DNA of 64,000 nucleotides from Marinibactrum halimedae (GCF_021234875.1 NZ_JAJQVM010000026.1:1-64000), one strand, 5' to 3'. Counted from the stretch's first letter, positions 18,374-27,963 are shown. Numbers and translations are program-made. Notes: generated by a model not told the origin, from the sequence alone.

Positions 18374-21061
18374 TTAGCTTTTCTTATTTCCTTTCTTTTT
18401 TTTCGTAGATTTCTTTTTGGTGCTCACCACTTTTTTTGCCTCTGATTTTTTACTGGCGCTTTTCTTGGTTGAAGGCCCTTTATTGAATTTGGCAGACATT
18501 TTTTTCTTATTGCTGCTTTTCTTTTTGGGTTTTTTCTTAGGGTGAGTAAACGTTTCTTCTTTTTCAGGTTTGCTTGTCTCTTGCTGACGAGCAAGCTTTC
18601 CTTCAGCAACCGGGCGCTTACGGGGTGACTTTCTACCGGATTTTTTGGCTTGTTGTTCGGCGTGCATTTCTGCCATGAACCGGGCTTTGGCGCTGACTTT
18701 TGTTCGGCGTGGTTTGCGTTTATTGCCTACTAATTCGAAATCAATTTTACGCTCATCCAAATTAACACTCGCCACCTGCACGCGGAGTTCGTCACCTAGA
18801 CGATAGACAGTCCGTGTTTTTTCTCCAATTAAATGGTGTTTGGCCGGTTCGAAGTGATAATAATCTCCTGGCAAATTAGTAACGTGAATTAATCCTTCCA
18901 CGTAGTAATCAGATAACTCGACAAACACCCCGAAGCCCGTCACGCTGGAGATGACACCATCGAATTCTTCCCCAATACGATCACTTAAAAATTCGCACTT
19001 CAGCCAACTGACGACTTCACGAGTGGCATCGTCGGCGCGGCGTTCGGTGAGTGAACATCGCTCCCCTAAAGCGAGCATGGCCTCAGTGTTATAAGGATAC
19101 ATAGCCTCTTTTTTCAGTACTGGGGCATTCTCGATGGGGGCAAGATGTCGTGCGACTTTTTGGGCGTAAGGAGCGGCGGCTTCGCCCCCCCGCAATAAAA
19201 AGCGAATAGCTCGATGAACCAATAAATCTGGGTAGCGACGAATAGGCGAGGTAAAGTGTGTGTAGGCGGTATAGGCCAGCCCGAAATGTCCTTCGTTATC
19301 GGGTTGATACACCGCTTGCGACATACTTCTGAGCATTACAGTTTGAATTAAATGGGCATCAGGACGATCTTTAATTTGCTGTAATATGGTTTGGTATTCT
19401 GCTGGCGTGGGGGTGCCTCTACCGCGCATAGAGAGCCCCATTTCCCCTAAAAATTGACGCAAATTATCGAGCTTTTCATCACTAGGCCCTTCATGCACAC
19501 GGTACAGTGCATCAATTTCGGCTTTATCTAATAGTTTTGCGGCACATACATTGGCGGCGAGCATACACTCTTCAATGAGTTTGTGAGCGTCATTGCGTTG
19601 CACAGGAACAATGCGGCTGATTTTTCGGCTGTCATCGAAAATAATTCGCGTTTCAACGGATTCAAAATCAATGGCACCACGGGTATCTCTTGCCGCACGA
19701 AGCGTTTTATAAAGGTCATGCAGCGTATCAATAGGCTTTAATAAAGAAGCGTAATTTTTTCGAATACCGCTATTAATGTCATCCCGTTCTTCGATTATTT
19801 TACCCACTTTGGTATACGTTAAACGGGCATGAGAGTGGATAATGCCTTCGTAAAATTTATACCCGCTGATTCGGCCTGCTGCGCTGATGGTCATTTCACA
19901 CACCATACATAGGCGGTCTACCTTCGGGTTCAGTGAGCATAAACCGTTAGACAGTGCTTCAGGTAACATTGGCACAACGAAGTCTGGGAAATAAACCGAA
20001 TTACCGCGCTCTATGGCTTCACGGTCTAATGGAGAGTGGCAAGGTACATAGTGAGAAACGTCAGCAATGGCCACGTACAAACGCCAGCCGCCGGAGCGTT
20101 TGGTTTCGCAATAAACGGCATCATCGAAATCGCGAGCGTCTTCCCCGTCGATGGTCACAAAGGGCAATTCTCGCAGGTCAACGCGATGGGTTTTATCGGA
20201 TTCATCGACTTCAGTGGGTAATTGGCCGGCTTGAGCGGTGACATCGCCAGGCCAAAGGTGGGGTATACCATGGCTGCGAATGGCCACATCAATTTCCATC
20301 CCCGGCGCCATATGGTCGCCCATCACTTCAATAATTTCACCGGTAGGGAGGTTGTTTCGACCGGGCTGCTGGGTAATGGCAACAACAACAAATTGGCCCT
20401 TTTTCGCATCGGCTAATTTTTCTGGTGGAATCAATACATCGTGAGCGAGGCGGGGGTTATCGGGGCGAACAAAATGTATACCCGATTCACTGAATACTCT
20501 CCCCACAATTTGATGGGTATTGTGCTGGATAACTTCGACAACATTTCCTTCTTTTCTGCCTCTGGGGTCACGACCAGAGACTTGCACATAGACCTCATCG
20601 CCATCCATCACGCGGCGCATTTGTCGGTTCGGTAGGTAAATATCTTCGCTGCCATCGCTGGGAATTAAAAAACCAAACCCATCCTTATGGCCTTGAATGC
20701 GGCCTCTAACCATATCCATTTTACTGATGGCCCCAAAGGCACCTTTGCGATTACTGAAAATTTGCCCATCTCGGGCCATGGCGATAAGACGGCGGCGAAC
20801 GGCTTCAACAGGATCTTCCTCGGTTACCCCGAGTAAATCACACATTTCCGGATGTGTGACAGGGCCTTCAGCGTCTTCCAATAGTTGGAGTAAGTATTCG
20901 CGGCTAGGGATCGGGTTGGCGTAGTTTTTTGCTTCCCGCTGAGAGTGGGGGTCGTTTTTGAGATGTGTGGCAGAGGAGGTATTGGATGGCTCTGCTGGAT
21001 CGGTATGTTTCGTAGTAGAGTTATTTTGTGCCGTTTCTCGGCCTTTTTTTTGTCTTGGCAA
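18374..21061 (-). CDS. rnr: ribonuclease R
   Basis: A 3'-5' processive exoribonuclease that degrades structured RNA. Domain order is an N-terminal winged helix (~50-110), two cold-shock domains (RGRIQGHKDGFGFLIPS), the RNB catalytic domain with DGEDARDFDDAVYCE (four acidic metal ligands), and an S1 domain (GVISSVTGFGVFVEL). A very basic Lys/Ser tail of ~150 residues follows. The protein is 895 aa, against ~813 in E. coli, mainly because of this tail and an extra ~45 polar N-terminal residues. Monocistronic as far as can be seen, convergent with apbE. Confidence 0.96.
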   Translation of the reverse strand: MPRQKKGRETAQNNSTTKHTDPAEPSNTSSATHLKNDPHSQREAKNYANPIPSREYLLQLLEDAEGPVTHPEMCDLLGVTEEDPVEAVRRRLIAMARDGQIFSNRKGAFGAISKMDMVRGRIQGHKDGFGFLIPSDGSEDIYLPNRQMRRVMDGDEVYVQVSGRDPRGRKEGNVVEVIQHNTHQIVGRVFSESGIHFVRPDNPRLAHDVLIPPEKLADAKKGQFVVVAITQQPGRNNLPTGEIIEVMGDHMAPGMEIDVAIRSHGIPHLWPGDVTAQAGQLPTEVDESDKTHRVDLRELPFVTIDGEDARDFDDAVYCETKRSGGWRLYVAIADVSHYVPCHSPLDREAIERGNSVYFPDFVVPMLPEALSNGLCSLNPKVDRLCMVCEMTISAAGRISGYKFYEGIIHSHARLTYTKVGKIIEERDDINSGIRKNYASLLKPIDTLHDLYKTLRAARDTRGAIDFESVETRIIFDDSRKISRIVPVQRNDAHKLIEECMLAANVCAAKLLDKAEIDALYRVHEGPSDEKLDNLRQFLGEMGLSMRGRGTPTPAEYQTILQQIKDRPDAHLIQTVMLRSMSQAVYQPDNEGHFGLAYTAYTHFTSPIRRYPDLLVHRAIRFLLRGGEAAAPYAQKVARHLAPIENAPVLKKEAMYPYNTEAMLALGERCSLTERRADDATREVVSWLKCEFLSDRIGEEFDGVISSVTGFGVFVELSDYYVEGLIHVTNLPGDYYHFEPAKHHLIGEKTRTVYRLGDELRVQVASVNLDERKIDFELVGNKRKPRRTKVSAKARFMAEMHAEQQAKKSGRKSPRKRPVAEGKLARQQETSKPEKEETFTHPKKKPKKKSSNKKKMSAKFNKGPSTKKSASKKSEAKKVVSTKKKSTKKKKGNKKS

Positions 21062-21494
21062 TGTTCTATTCCTAATAATTCAAGCCCTTTTCTTAAAAGT
21101 GAGTATATACCTCAAAAGAGGTATTCCCTATTAACTTCTATTCAATCTGAATAAATTCAGTACAAAAATAGTGACTCTGTGAGTGTGATAGGCAGTGATT
21201 GTCTCATTAATTCACATAAGAGCAGTAGGGGAGGAGGCAAAAGAGGATGGGGAGTCAAAATCGCATCGACTATGTGATTCCTTCAATAACGTCTGTCACT
21301 GGTTACGTTCTGTTAGCCAGTTGTTCAAAAAACAGTGCTCGCAATCCATTGGATGATTTGTACTCAAATTTGTTTTCATCGGAAACAGTGTTATTTAATA
21401 GTATGACATTTTAATGACACTTTTGTTGCAATTTTGTTTGCTGTAGACTCCCGAGCCCTTTTGAAAACAATGATGATTTAAGGAATTGAACGAA
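21062..21494. other. divergent intergenic region, no gene seen
   Basis: 433 bases between rnr and the secreted protein at 21495. It must hold both promoters. I searched it for a tRNA-Leu, often found near rnr, and saw none. Confidence 0.55.
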
Positions 21495-22301
21495 ATGACA
21501 TTTCGTACACTTTGCGGTGTGACAGCCGCTTTTGCTATCAGTGCTTCAGGTCTTGTGGGTGCGGCAGACTTTTCTGTACCGTCTTTATCGCGTTGCTTAG
21601 ACGATATGGGGTCAAGTAACACCTCAGACCCAAAGGTTTTTAATTTAAATGTCGATGATATTTATTACGATGCAGAAGATGTGCGCGACTTTGCTGTGCA
21701 AGCGGTTGTTAACATGACAGAAAATTTTGCTTCAGAGGGTTCTGAATGTCGGACCTTTTCACAACCTATGAACCGTGAGACGGTAACGTGTGAAGAGATT
21801 GGTGGGGTAGACGCGTGTATCATTCCCAGTGATGCGGGAGAATTTATCGTCGTGCGCGATTATGTTGATTCTGCCAATATTGTATTGACTGAATACGATA
21901 GCGACTATCGCTATTTTCCAAAAATAGACGCTAAAAATGATCAAGAGTCACTGTGGTTGCCGAACCCTTCATCGTGTTACTCAGAGTTGTTAGAAGGGTT
22001 GGTTGAAAGTGAGTATTTCTCAGATAGTCAGGCGTATTCTGTTGATGTGAGTAATTACACCTATTTTGATGATTTTCGTTACGTATTAGCGCGTTCAACG
22101 CGAGATGTTGTTGGTAACGTGGCTGCACAGAATGAGGCTTGCCATGTTGTAACGGAAGCGCATCCTGCGACAGAAGCGGAATGTTTATATCGAGAAGGCA
22201 AGCCATCTTTGTGTGGTATTACCTCAACCGATAGTGGGTTCTTTGTTTATATTTCCGATGCGGAAACCCAAATGCACGTGTTATTTAATCGTTGGGATTA
22301 A
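21495..22301 (+). CDS. secreted Cys-rich protein with an internal duplication
   Basis: 268 aa beginning MTFRTLCGVTAAFAISASG, a typical signal peptide cut near AAD at residue ~25. I do not recognise the family. The mature part consists of two related halves. Each begins with a Cys, has a D-x-Y/F-Y/F-D-rich strand region, then a Cys-...-T/AECxxxxGxxxC pattern (TCEEIGGVDACII versus ECLYREGKPSLCGI), and ends in a V/FVY-type strand. Even Cys spacing suggests disulfides in the periplasm or outside. It is monocistronic with a strong terminator. An in-frame TTG three codons upstream is not needed. Function unknown. Confidence 0.75.
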   Translation: MTFRTLCGVTAAFAISASGLVGAADFSVPSLSRCLDDMGSSNTSDPKVFNLNVDDIYYDAEDVRDFAVQAVVNMTENFASEGSECRTFSQPMNRETVTCEEIGGVDACIIPSDAGEFIVVRDYVDSANIVLTEYDSDYRYFPKIDAKNDQESLWLPNPSSCYSELLEGLVESEYFSDSQAYSVDVSNYTYFDDFRYVLARSTRDVVGNVAAQNEACHVVTEAHPATEAECLYREGKPSLCGITSTDSGFFVYISDAETQMHVLFNRWD

Positions 22302-22316
22302 TGTTTTACTAATTGC

Positions 22317-22347
22317 AAAAAGGCAAGGTATTTTTCCTTGCCTTTTT
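22317..22347. terminator. bidirectional rho-independent terminator
   Basis: AAAAAGGCAAGG (22317-22328) pairs perfectly with CCTTGCCTTTTT (22336-22347), with a 7-base loop. With A and T runs on both sides it can stop transcription from both convergent genes. Confidence 0.93.
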
Positions 22348-22371
22348 GGGGGTTTTACAGGCATAGCATTA

Positions 22372-23589
22372 TTAATGAAAGCATTGCACAGAATTGTTGT
22401 CGAGTAAAAAACAGCTTGTTAATTCCCCTAGTGCAATATCAATGATAGAGGTCTCTGGAAATTTAATGAAAATTCCAGGGGCGGGGACGAAATTTTCTTT
22501 TTCATTGAATTTAGTTAAGTTAACCCTATCTGAATCAAAGGGTAATGGCTCCAAGGCAACTTTGATTCCCCAGCAACTTGCAGCCCCATTATTCAGTGCA
22601 ACACAGGCGTGTTTCTCTGACATAACGATATCTTTTGCACCTAATGCATCCGGTAATGTAATGCTCTTTGCAGAAATCGAATAATCATCTGGAAAAGCAC
22701 TTGGAATCGTGCCACTCCAGCACGATAGACCATGATTTGAATTTATTTTACAAAGGCCAGAGGAATAGTAATAACGAAAATTCAGTATATCTGAACCCTG
22801 CGTGTCTGGTATTGGAGAGCTTTGAGAGGGCTCTTCTATTTGAAGATAAAATAAAGGCTTTTCATTGCTGCGCATATCGAAGCATTCAACTAGGTTGTCT
22901 AAGTTCTGAATGCAGCTTATTACTTCGCCGGAAATGAACTGTTTTACATCTGGGCTTCCGCTGAGAAAGCTGATATGTTGTTGTGGGCAATTCAGTGTAT
23001 TACCTTCATCGATGCTGCATATCGTACCATGCTTAGTCTGTAATGATTTTATTTTCCCTAATTGATTTTGTGCAGACTTTTTTAAGGGTATGGCATTAAT
23101 GCGACCCTCACTCATTTCTGAAGTGGTTTCTTTTGAAAAAAGATCATTAAAGTGCAAAAGAGTGTCTTCATTAAGATCTCCCCAGCACCAAACATCATTA
23201 TTTTCCATTAAAGCACAGGCGTGGTAACCGGTGTCGAAGTGATCGGAATCTCCAGACTGGCCATAGATACTAATGGCTTTGTTTTTTGAAAAATCCACTT
23301 TCGTTAATTGAGATAAGGATTTAACGCCTTTGCTGTTATTTTTCCAGCAGTAAACATCGCCTTCAGACATCAAGCAGCTTATCTCGTTTAGAGATATAAG
23401 TTGTTTGATTTTTTTATCCGATACGATAGATAGGTGAGTTGATGCCTGGCTACGGTGATTCTTTTCTTTGAAGTTATTCGCTTGCTGTTGGTTTGAATTA
23501 CTTGCTTCGGTTATTCCATTGCAAGCCATTAAAAAACACATTGAAAAGACAGCAGCGCATATAAATTTTACCTGCGATTGTAATGCCAT
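22372..23589 (-). CDS. lipoprotein with Cys-bearing RCC1-like repeats
   Basis: 405 aa with a lipoprotein signal (FMCF..LMAC, Cys at ~23). The rest is built from about seven RCC1-type blades. Each carries a CxxxxxxxxxxCW/F signature: ISCLMSEGDVYCWKN, HACALMENNDVWCWG, GTICSIDEGNTLNC, VISCIQNLDNLVECF, LCKINSNHGLSCWSG, HACVALNNGAASCWG and TSCFLLDNNSVQCF. Such seven-bladed propellers with intra-blade disulfides occur in exported proteins and serve as binding platforms. The gene starts 62 bp after the peptidase gene on the same strand, suggesting one operon. The peptide has no retention Asp at +2 (it is Asn), so outer-membrane sorting is plausible. Function unknown. Confidence 0.78.
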   Translation of the reverse strand: MALQSQVKFICAAVFSMCFLMACNGITEASNSNQQQANNFKEKNHRSQASTHLSIVSDKKIKQLISLNEISCLMSEGDVYCWKNNSKGVKSLSQLTKVDFSKNKAISIYGQSGDSDHFDTGYHACALMENNDVWCWGDLNEDTLLHFNDLFSKETTSEMSEGRINAIPLKKSAQNQLGKIKSLQTKHGTICSIDEGNTLNCPQQHISFLSGSPDVKQFISGEVISCIQNLDNLVECFDMRSNEKPLFYLQIEEPSQSSPIPDTQGSDILNFRYYYSSGLCKINSNHGLSCWSGTIPSAFPDDYSISAKSITLPDALGAKDIVMSEKHACVALNNGAASCWGIKVALEPLPFDSDRVNLTKFNEKENFVPAPGIFIKFPETSIIDIALGELTSCFLLDNNSVQCFH

Positions 23590-23651
23590 TGTTGGTTTCT
23601 CAGTCTATCTTTAACATCAAATATAACGGGTATCCAGTGATACTTTACCGA

Positions 23652-24725
23652 TTAATGCCATGAAGATACCAGGCAAAAGTCACCAAAACCTAAATTTGAA
23701 TAATGTAAATCACAATCTCTATTCATGCTGATTTGCAAAGGGGCAGGTGTGTATAGTGATTTAACTGGCGAGAGTAGCCCGAAGCGCACAACAATATACT
23801 TCTGTTGTCGGCTCTGAGTTTTTGGTCCAACACCCTTGTATTGATTGCCGGTGTAACCAAACAGTACACCACTTTTTTCTTTAGCTCTATCGCCTTGATA
23901 ACGTGTATTCTCATTAGGTGTTGTTTTGAGTTTTATTTCCCCACCGCCAGACGGGTCAATAGCGCTGACGGTGCCATCGGCATTAGCTCTCACGATAAGA
24001 ATCCAATGGTCACCTGTAGCGCTTTTTTTGTAATCTACATGGGCAATCACTGGATAGCCTTTCCCTAAGTGGGTTTTCAATGATAGTAAGTCTTGTTTGG
24101 TTAAATTGTTGTTCCGGCCATACTCTTCATAAACCATGCCTAAAGCGGCAGCACCATCTTTTACTACCATTTCCCCACTATTTTTAGCAAAAGCACCTGC
24201 CTTTTTAAGTATGTCATTCGCTTTTACTGGAGTTAAATCTTTTGGGAGTAAGTCCTCTGGCCAGTGTTCATTAGAGCTGCCAACTGCGGTGGCTGCCATG
24301 GTGAGTGAAGTTAATGTACAACCAATAGAGTAGATGGTATAGCTGCTGGAATTTCCAATGGTGTGTTTAGGGTAATTGAATTGGCTAAACGAGGTGTAGG
24401 TGCCATCTTTTTTAACAATATGTTTAGCATCTTCAACGTTACCGTTAAGGGCTCGCCAAGTTTTACCACCCACATCGACTCTTCCGTCTGGGTTGTGCCA
24501 TTTGAGAGCAATTCGTTGAAACGTTTTAATTGCCGTTATCGTGGCGTTACCACAGTCATTATCTACTTTTAGTGGTCTTCTTGGTGCGTATATTTTTATT
24601 GAATTATCAAGGGCGGCTTTAAATGCAGAGTTTTTATTGTATTGAATATTAATTTTCTTTTGTATGATTCCAACATCTGGGCCCTTTATCGTTGCGCCCA
24701 CGCCGACAGCTGTTTGAATGCCCAT
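23652..24725 (-). CDS. peptidoglycan-binding + C39-like cysteine peptidase, no signal peptide
   Basis: 357 aa. Residues ~15-95 match a peptidoglycan-binding_1 domain (LKVDNDCGNATITAIKTFQ, then DGRVDVGGKTWRAL). Residues ~115-300 resemble a C39_2-type papain-fold peptidase. The predicted catalytic Cys136 is in SIGCTLTSLTMA, His240 in GDHWILIVR and Asp257 in AIDPSGGG. No Sec or Tat signal or membrane segment is visible, although the PG-binding domain implies work on the cell wall. A secreted effector is one possibility. The RCC1-like lipoprotein follows in the same direction. It could also be a spore-like or phage-derived hydrolase, but no phage genes are near. Confidence 0.75.
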   Translation of the reverse strand: MGIQTAVGVGATIKGPDVGIIQKKINIQYNKNSAFKAALDNSIKIYAPRRPLKVDNDCGNATITAIKTFQRIALKWHNPDGRVDVGGKTWRALNGNVEDAKHIVKKDGTYTSFSQFNYPKHTIGNSSSYTIYSIGCTLTSLTMAATAVGSSNEHWPEDLLPKDLTPVKANDILKKAGAFAKNSGEMVVKDGAAALGMVYEEYGRNNNLTKQDLLSLKTHLGKGYPVIAHVDYKKSATGDHWILIVRANADGTVSAIDPSGGGEIKLKTTPNENTRYQGDRAKEKSGVLFGYTGNQYKGVGPKTQSRQQKYIVVRFGLLSPVKSLYTPAPLQISMNRDCDLHYSNLGFGDFCLVSSWH

Positions 24726-24869
24726 TTGGATTTCCTATTTTTTTCTCGACTCGATTCTAAAATTTAGAGAATTTGTGTACCGTTTCATTTCAATCACTTC
24801 TATAACCTATCAAATACATTTGCTTGGTTCTACCTCAAGTTGATGAAGTAAAGGACGATTTGGGAGCTT

Positions 24870-25898
24870 ATGATAAATACCGAAAGCGATCTCTCACAAG
24901 AATGGCATAGCTGGATTTTAAAGAATCTTTGTTCAGGTATTCCGGAAAGCCGTTTAATACAAGAGCTTGACCATTATGACATCTCAAACCGAGACGCTGT
25001 GATCGCTGCTATTGTACAAGCAAGGAGTAACCCTTATGTTAAGGCGGCATGTGAGATACAGAATCAACTCGAAAAACGTCATTGGTTAATGGAGACGCTT
25101 CATGAACTTGCTCAGTTAGATTCTCGGTATCTAAAAAAAATTGATAAAAAGCCAGCGCCCGCTTTCAGTGACTTTGTTGTGCAGTATTACAGTAAGCAAA
25201 TACCTCTTATTATTACTGATGGCATAAATCATTGGCGCGCAAAAAAACATTGGACACCAAAATACATAAAAGCATGTTATGGTAACCGAGAAGTCGAAGT
25301 GCAAATGGGGCGAAATCATGATTCGCAGTATGAGCGAAATGCATGTCACTATAAATATCGACTGCCATTGGGGGATTTTTGCGACAAAATATTGCATGGA
25401 GGTGTAACCAATGATTATTATCTCACCGCCAACAATAATGGTGCTAATGCTGAATCTTTGTCCGATTTAATGTCGGATGTGGGAGATTTTGCCAATGGTT
25501 ATCGTCGTGATCCATCAAATTACTCACAATGTTATTTCTGGCTAGGCCCCGAAAGTGCTACGACTCAATTTCATCATGATTTAACTAACAATATGCTAGT
25601 TCAAATTTATGGTCATAAAAAAGTAACATTAGTGCCAGCATTACAAGTGGCTTATTTGTATAACGATAAAAGTGTTTATAGTGCAACAAGCTATCCAAAA
25701 GCTAATGATAATGAATGTTTTCCATTACTCAAAAAAGTGAGCTCAATAGAGGTCGTACTAGAGCCGGGGGAGGCGTTGTTTATTCCCATAGGATGGTGGC
25801 ATGAAGTGGAAAGCCTTGATGTCACCATTGGTGTTAGCTTTACCGATTTTAATGTGCCTAATGAGTTTGCTCATCGGTATCCACAAGATAAATTGTAA
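24870..25898 (+). CDS. JmjC/cupin-like Fe(II)/2-oxoglutarate oxygenase
   Basis: 342 aa. Residues ~100-330 form a cupin_8/JmjC-type double-stranded beta-helix with the iron triad His235-x-Asp237 (TTQFHHDLTNN) and distal His311 (IGWWHEVE). Lys250 (YGHKKVTL) is in the place where 2-oxoglutarate is usually gripped. The first ~95 residues are helical. Bacterial relatives hydroxylate amino-acid side chains of proteins, including ribosomal proteins, or small molecules. The substrate is unknown here. It is divergent from the peptidase and precedes, on the same strand with a 248-bp gap, a gene made of bL12-like modules. Membership in the downstream cluster is inferred from position. Confidence 0.85.
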   Translation: MINTESDLSQEWHSWILKNLCSGIPESRLIQELDHYDISNRDAVIAAIVQARSNPYVKAACEIQNQLEKRHWLMETLHELAQLDSRYLKKIDKKPAPAFSDFVVQYYSKQIPLIITDGINHWRAKKHWTPKYIKACYGNREVEVQMGRNHDSQYERNACHYKYRLPLGDFCDKILHGGVTNDYYLTANNNGANAESLSDLMSDVGDFANGYRRDPSNYSQCYFWLGPESATTQFHHDLTNNMLVQIYGHKKVTLVPALQVAYLYNDKSVYSATSYPKANDNECFPLLKKVSSIEVVLEPGEALFIPIGWWHEVESLDVTIGVSFTDFNVPNEFAHRYPQDKL

Positions 25899-26146
25899 TA
25901 GTTCTCATAATGCATAAAAATTGTCACTCTTTTCTTTTTTATTTTAGGATATTGAAAGTTAACTATTCTCTTTATGTGTTAGTTCAATTTAAATAGTGTT
26001 TCTAAAGTTCTTATCTTCTTTGTTGTGTGAGCCATATGAAAGTTATGAGTGGCATACTGTATTAAGGAGATCGTAGAAAATCTCAGTCTTTTTCCGGTAT
26101 TTAGCGGTCGTTAGGGTTTTTTGTATTAGATATTAAGGTTTTTGGT

Positions 26147-27277
26147 GTGAGTAAAATTGCTATTGAAAAAGGGCAGCATCGAGTTGTAGTGGAAAATATC
26201 GGAACGGCGAATGCGGATTGTGTTGCTGCATTGAGTAAAGCATTACAAACTAAGCCAGAGGCAATCGCGACTTGCTTATACCAAGCGCCACGAGTGTTGT
26301 TTGATAACTTATCTGAAAAAATAGCCAATGAAGTGGCATCATTACTTCGTAATTTAGGATTGGCGGCACAAAGCTCAGATCAATCATCATCATTAACACC
26401 TGGAACACCGGATTATGATGTGTGCCTACAGATACAAGATTATCAAAGTGTCTTATCATTAATCCTAGAGGTTTCCCGATTTTTGGGTATCCCCCCAGAA
26501 TCCGCAAAGAAGCTTGTCATGCATTCCCCCAGTATTTTGCTTGGACAGGTTTCTTGCGCCACTGCAGAAGCAATTGCTGAACGTTTTTCCCCATTAGGGG
26601 CAGTAGTGAACAAGAATAAAACTCGCGATTCTCATTATCTTGTATTGATAAAGGGGAAAGGAACAAAAGCAGAGTTGGACAAACTCTTGAAGCAAAGTCA
26701 AATCCAGTTGGATTATGAACATGATCATGTCAATTGGATACAAGGTGGTTATGGGCGGTGTGGGTATGCTCAAGCGCAGCAATTGTGGAAAATTTTTCAG
26801 CCTTTGTCTGATAAAGTCCTGATTGTTGCTGAGAATTTTGTTTTAGTGGATGTGGTCTGTGAATCGGTTACAGACGTAAGCGAATTTAAGAATGTGGCCA
26901 GTATGTTAAGCATGCCGGATTCTGTTTTTGTGAAGTTATGTAAACAACCTAAGTTTTTGTTGAAGAAATCAGCTACTCTATCAGAGGTTCACTCTATTGT
27001 CGCCGCAGGCCGGCGGAGCGTGAAATGCATAACAATATTGCCGCAGCTCTTACAGTCTTTTGATGTTCGCATTGGTGAGACTTCTCTTAGCGATGAAATT
27101 TTACAATCGTTGTCGATTATTATTGATAAGCCAACGGAAGAAGTAAAAAAGCATCTTTATGGAGGCGGGGCTCGTGAAGGGATGGTGTGTCGTTCATTGA
27201 ACTATAACCAAGCGAATTGGCTTCGAGTAAAGTTAAAAGAATATCAAATATCCGCTAAAATCACTGCTGTAGCATAA
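26147..27277 (+). CDS. protein of tandem bL12 C-terminal-domain-like modules
   Basis: 376 aa from a GTG start, no signal or membrane segment. I see four to five copies of a ~65-residue beta-alpha-alpha-beta-alpha-beta pattern like the C-terminal domain of ribosomal protein bL12 and ClpS-fold modules. They lie at ~11-75, 89-156, a worn one at ~163-227, 231-297 and 305-374. Module 2 is closest: YDVCLQI, then SRFLGIPPESAKKLVMHSP and AEAIAERFSPLGAVV parallel bL12's FDVxL, GLGLKEAKxLVExxP and AExxxxxLxxxGAxVxxK. In bL12 this surface recruits translation GTPases. Here the modules may be adaptor or assembly units. The TPR-like gene follows 56 bp later. Homology is by eye only. Confidence 0.65.
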   Translation: MSKIAIEKGQHRVVVENIGTANADCVAALSKALQTKPEAIATCLYQAPRVLFDNLSEKIANEVASLLRNLGLAAQSSDQSSSLTPGTPDYDVCLQIQDYQSVLSLILEVSRFLGIPPESAKKLVMHSPSILLGQVSCATAEAIAERFSPLGAVVNKNKTRDSHYLVLIKGKGTKAELDKLLKQSQIQLDYEHDHVNWIQGGYGRCGYAQAQQLWKIFQPLSDKVLIVAENFVLVDVVCESVTDVSEFKNVASMLSMPDSVFVKLCKQPKFLLKKSATLSEVHSIVAAGRRSVKCITILPQLLQSFDVRIGETSLSDEILQSLSIIIDKPTEEVKKHLYGGGAREGMVCRSLNYNQANWLRVKLKEYQISAKITAVA

Positions 27278-27333
27278 CGATAATAAAAGCAGATTAGTCT
27301 TAACAGTATTTCGGTTTTTAGGAAAAATAAAAA

Positions 27334-27963
27334 ATGGATAATGTAACTTCGCTTGATGAGATTGAGCCTCAGCAATCTCCCCGCTATCATTTGGGTATTG
27401 CAGAACAGGGAAAGTTGTATGCGATAGCCGGAGATCATAAAACCGCATTAAAATATTATCGATATGCCATTAAGTTAACCTCGGCATTAGGCCATCCAGA
27501 GGTATTCTTTCGGCATTATCTTGAGTGTGTTTTAGAATCTTTAGAGCATATGCAAGCCTATGATGAATTACTGGAGTATTGTGATAAAGCGGTCGCCCTT
27601 TTTGAAGAAACAGGAAAAAATGAAGTCATAGAAAATGGTGCTAATGATTCAGAAGAAGTGGATCTGATGCGATTGGATGTGGCCAGTATTTATCTTCGAA
27701 AAGGCATTGTTTTTTATAAAAAGAAAGACATTGATCAGGCTTGTGACTGTTTTCAACTTTGCAAGAATCATTTGAAGCATAGTAAACATACACTTCCTTT
27801 GTTGAGTGTAATGGAGCGATGGATAAAAGGCGGTTGGCATGTGGATGAGCATCGTATCAAGCAAGAGCAAGTCCGCCACAAATATTTTACCGTTGTAAAA
27901 GAGAATATTAAGTCGGCGTTGGCGATTACTTTACCGAATGACGTTCTGGCTAGTGCCTTCTAG
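27334..27963 (+). CDS. TPR-like helical protein
   Basis: 209 aa, all-helical, cytoplasmic. Residues ~15-75 (AEQGKLYAIAGDHKTALKYY) and ~105-145 (ASIYLRKGIVFYKKKDIDQA) are recognisable tetratricopeptide-type helix pairs, and a divergent pair lies between them. TPR proteins act as docking scaffolds. It lies between the bL12-like module protein and the paralogue array, all on the plus strand, and probably belongs to the same unit. Partner unknown. Confidence 0.7.
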   Translation: MDNVTSLDEIEPQQSPRYHLGIAEQGKLYAIAGDHKTALKYYRYAIKLTSALGHPEVFFRHYLECVLESLEHMQAYDELLEYCDKAVALFEETGKNEVIENGANDSEEVDLMRLDVASIYLRKGIVFYKKKDIDQACDCFQLCKNHLKHSKHTLPLLSVMERWIKGGWHVDEHRIKQEQVRHKYFTVVKENIKSALAITLPNDVLASAF

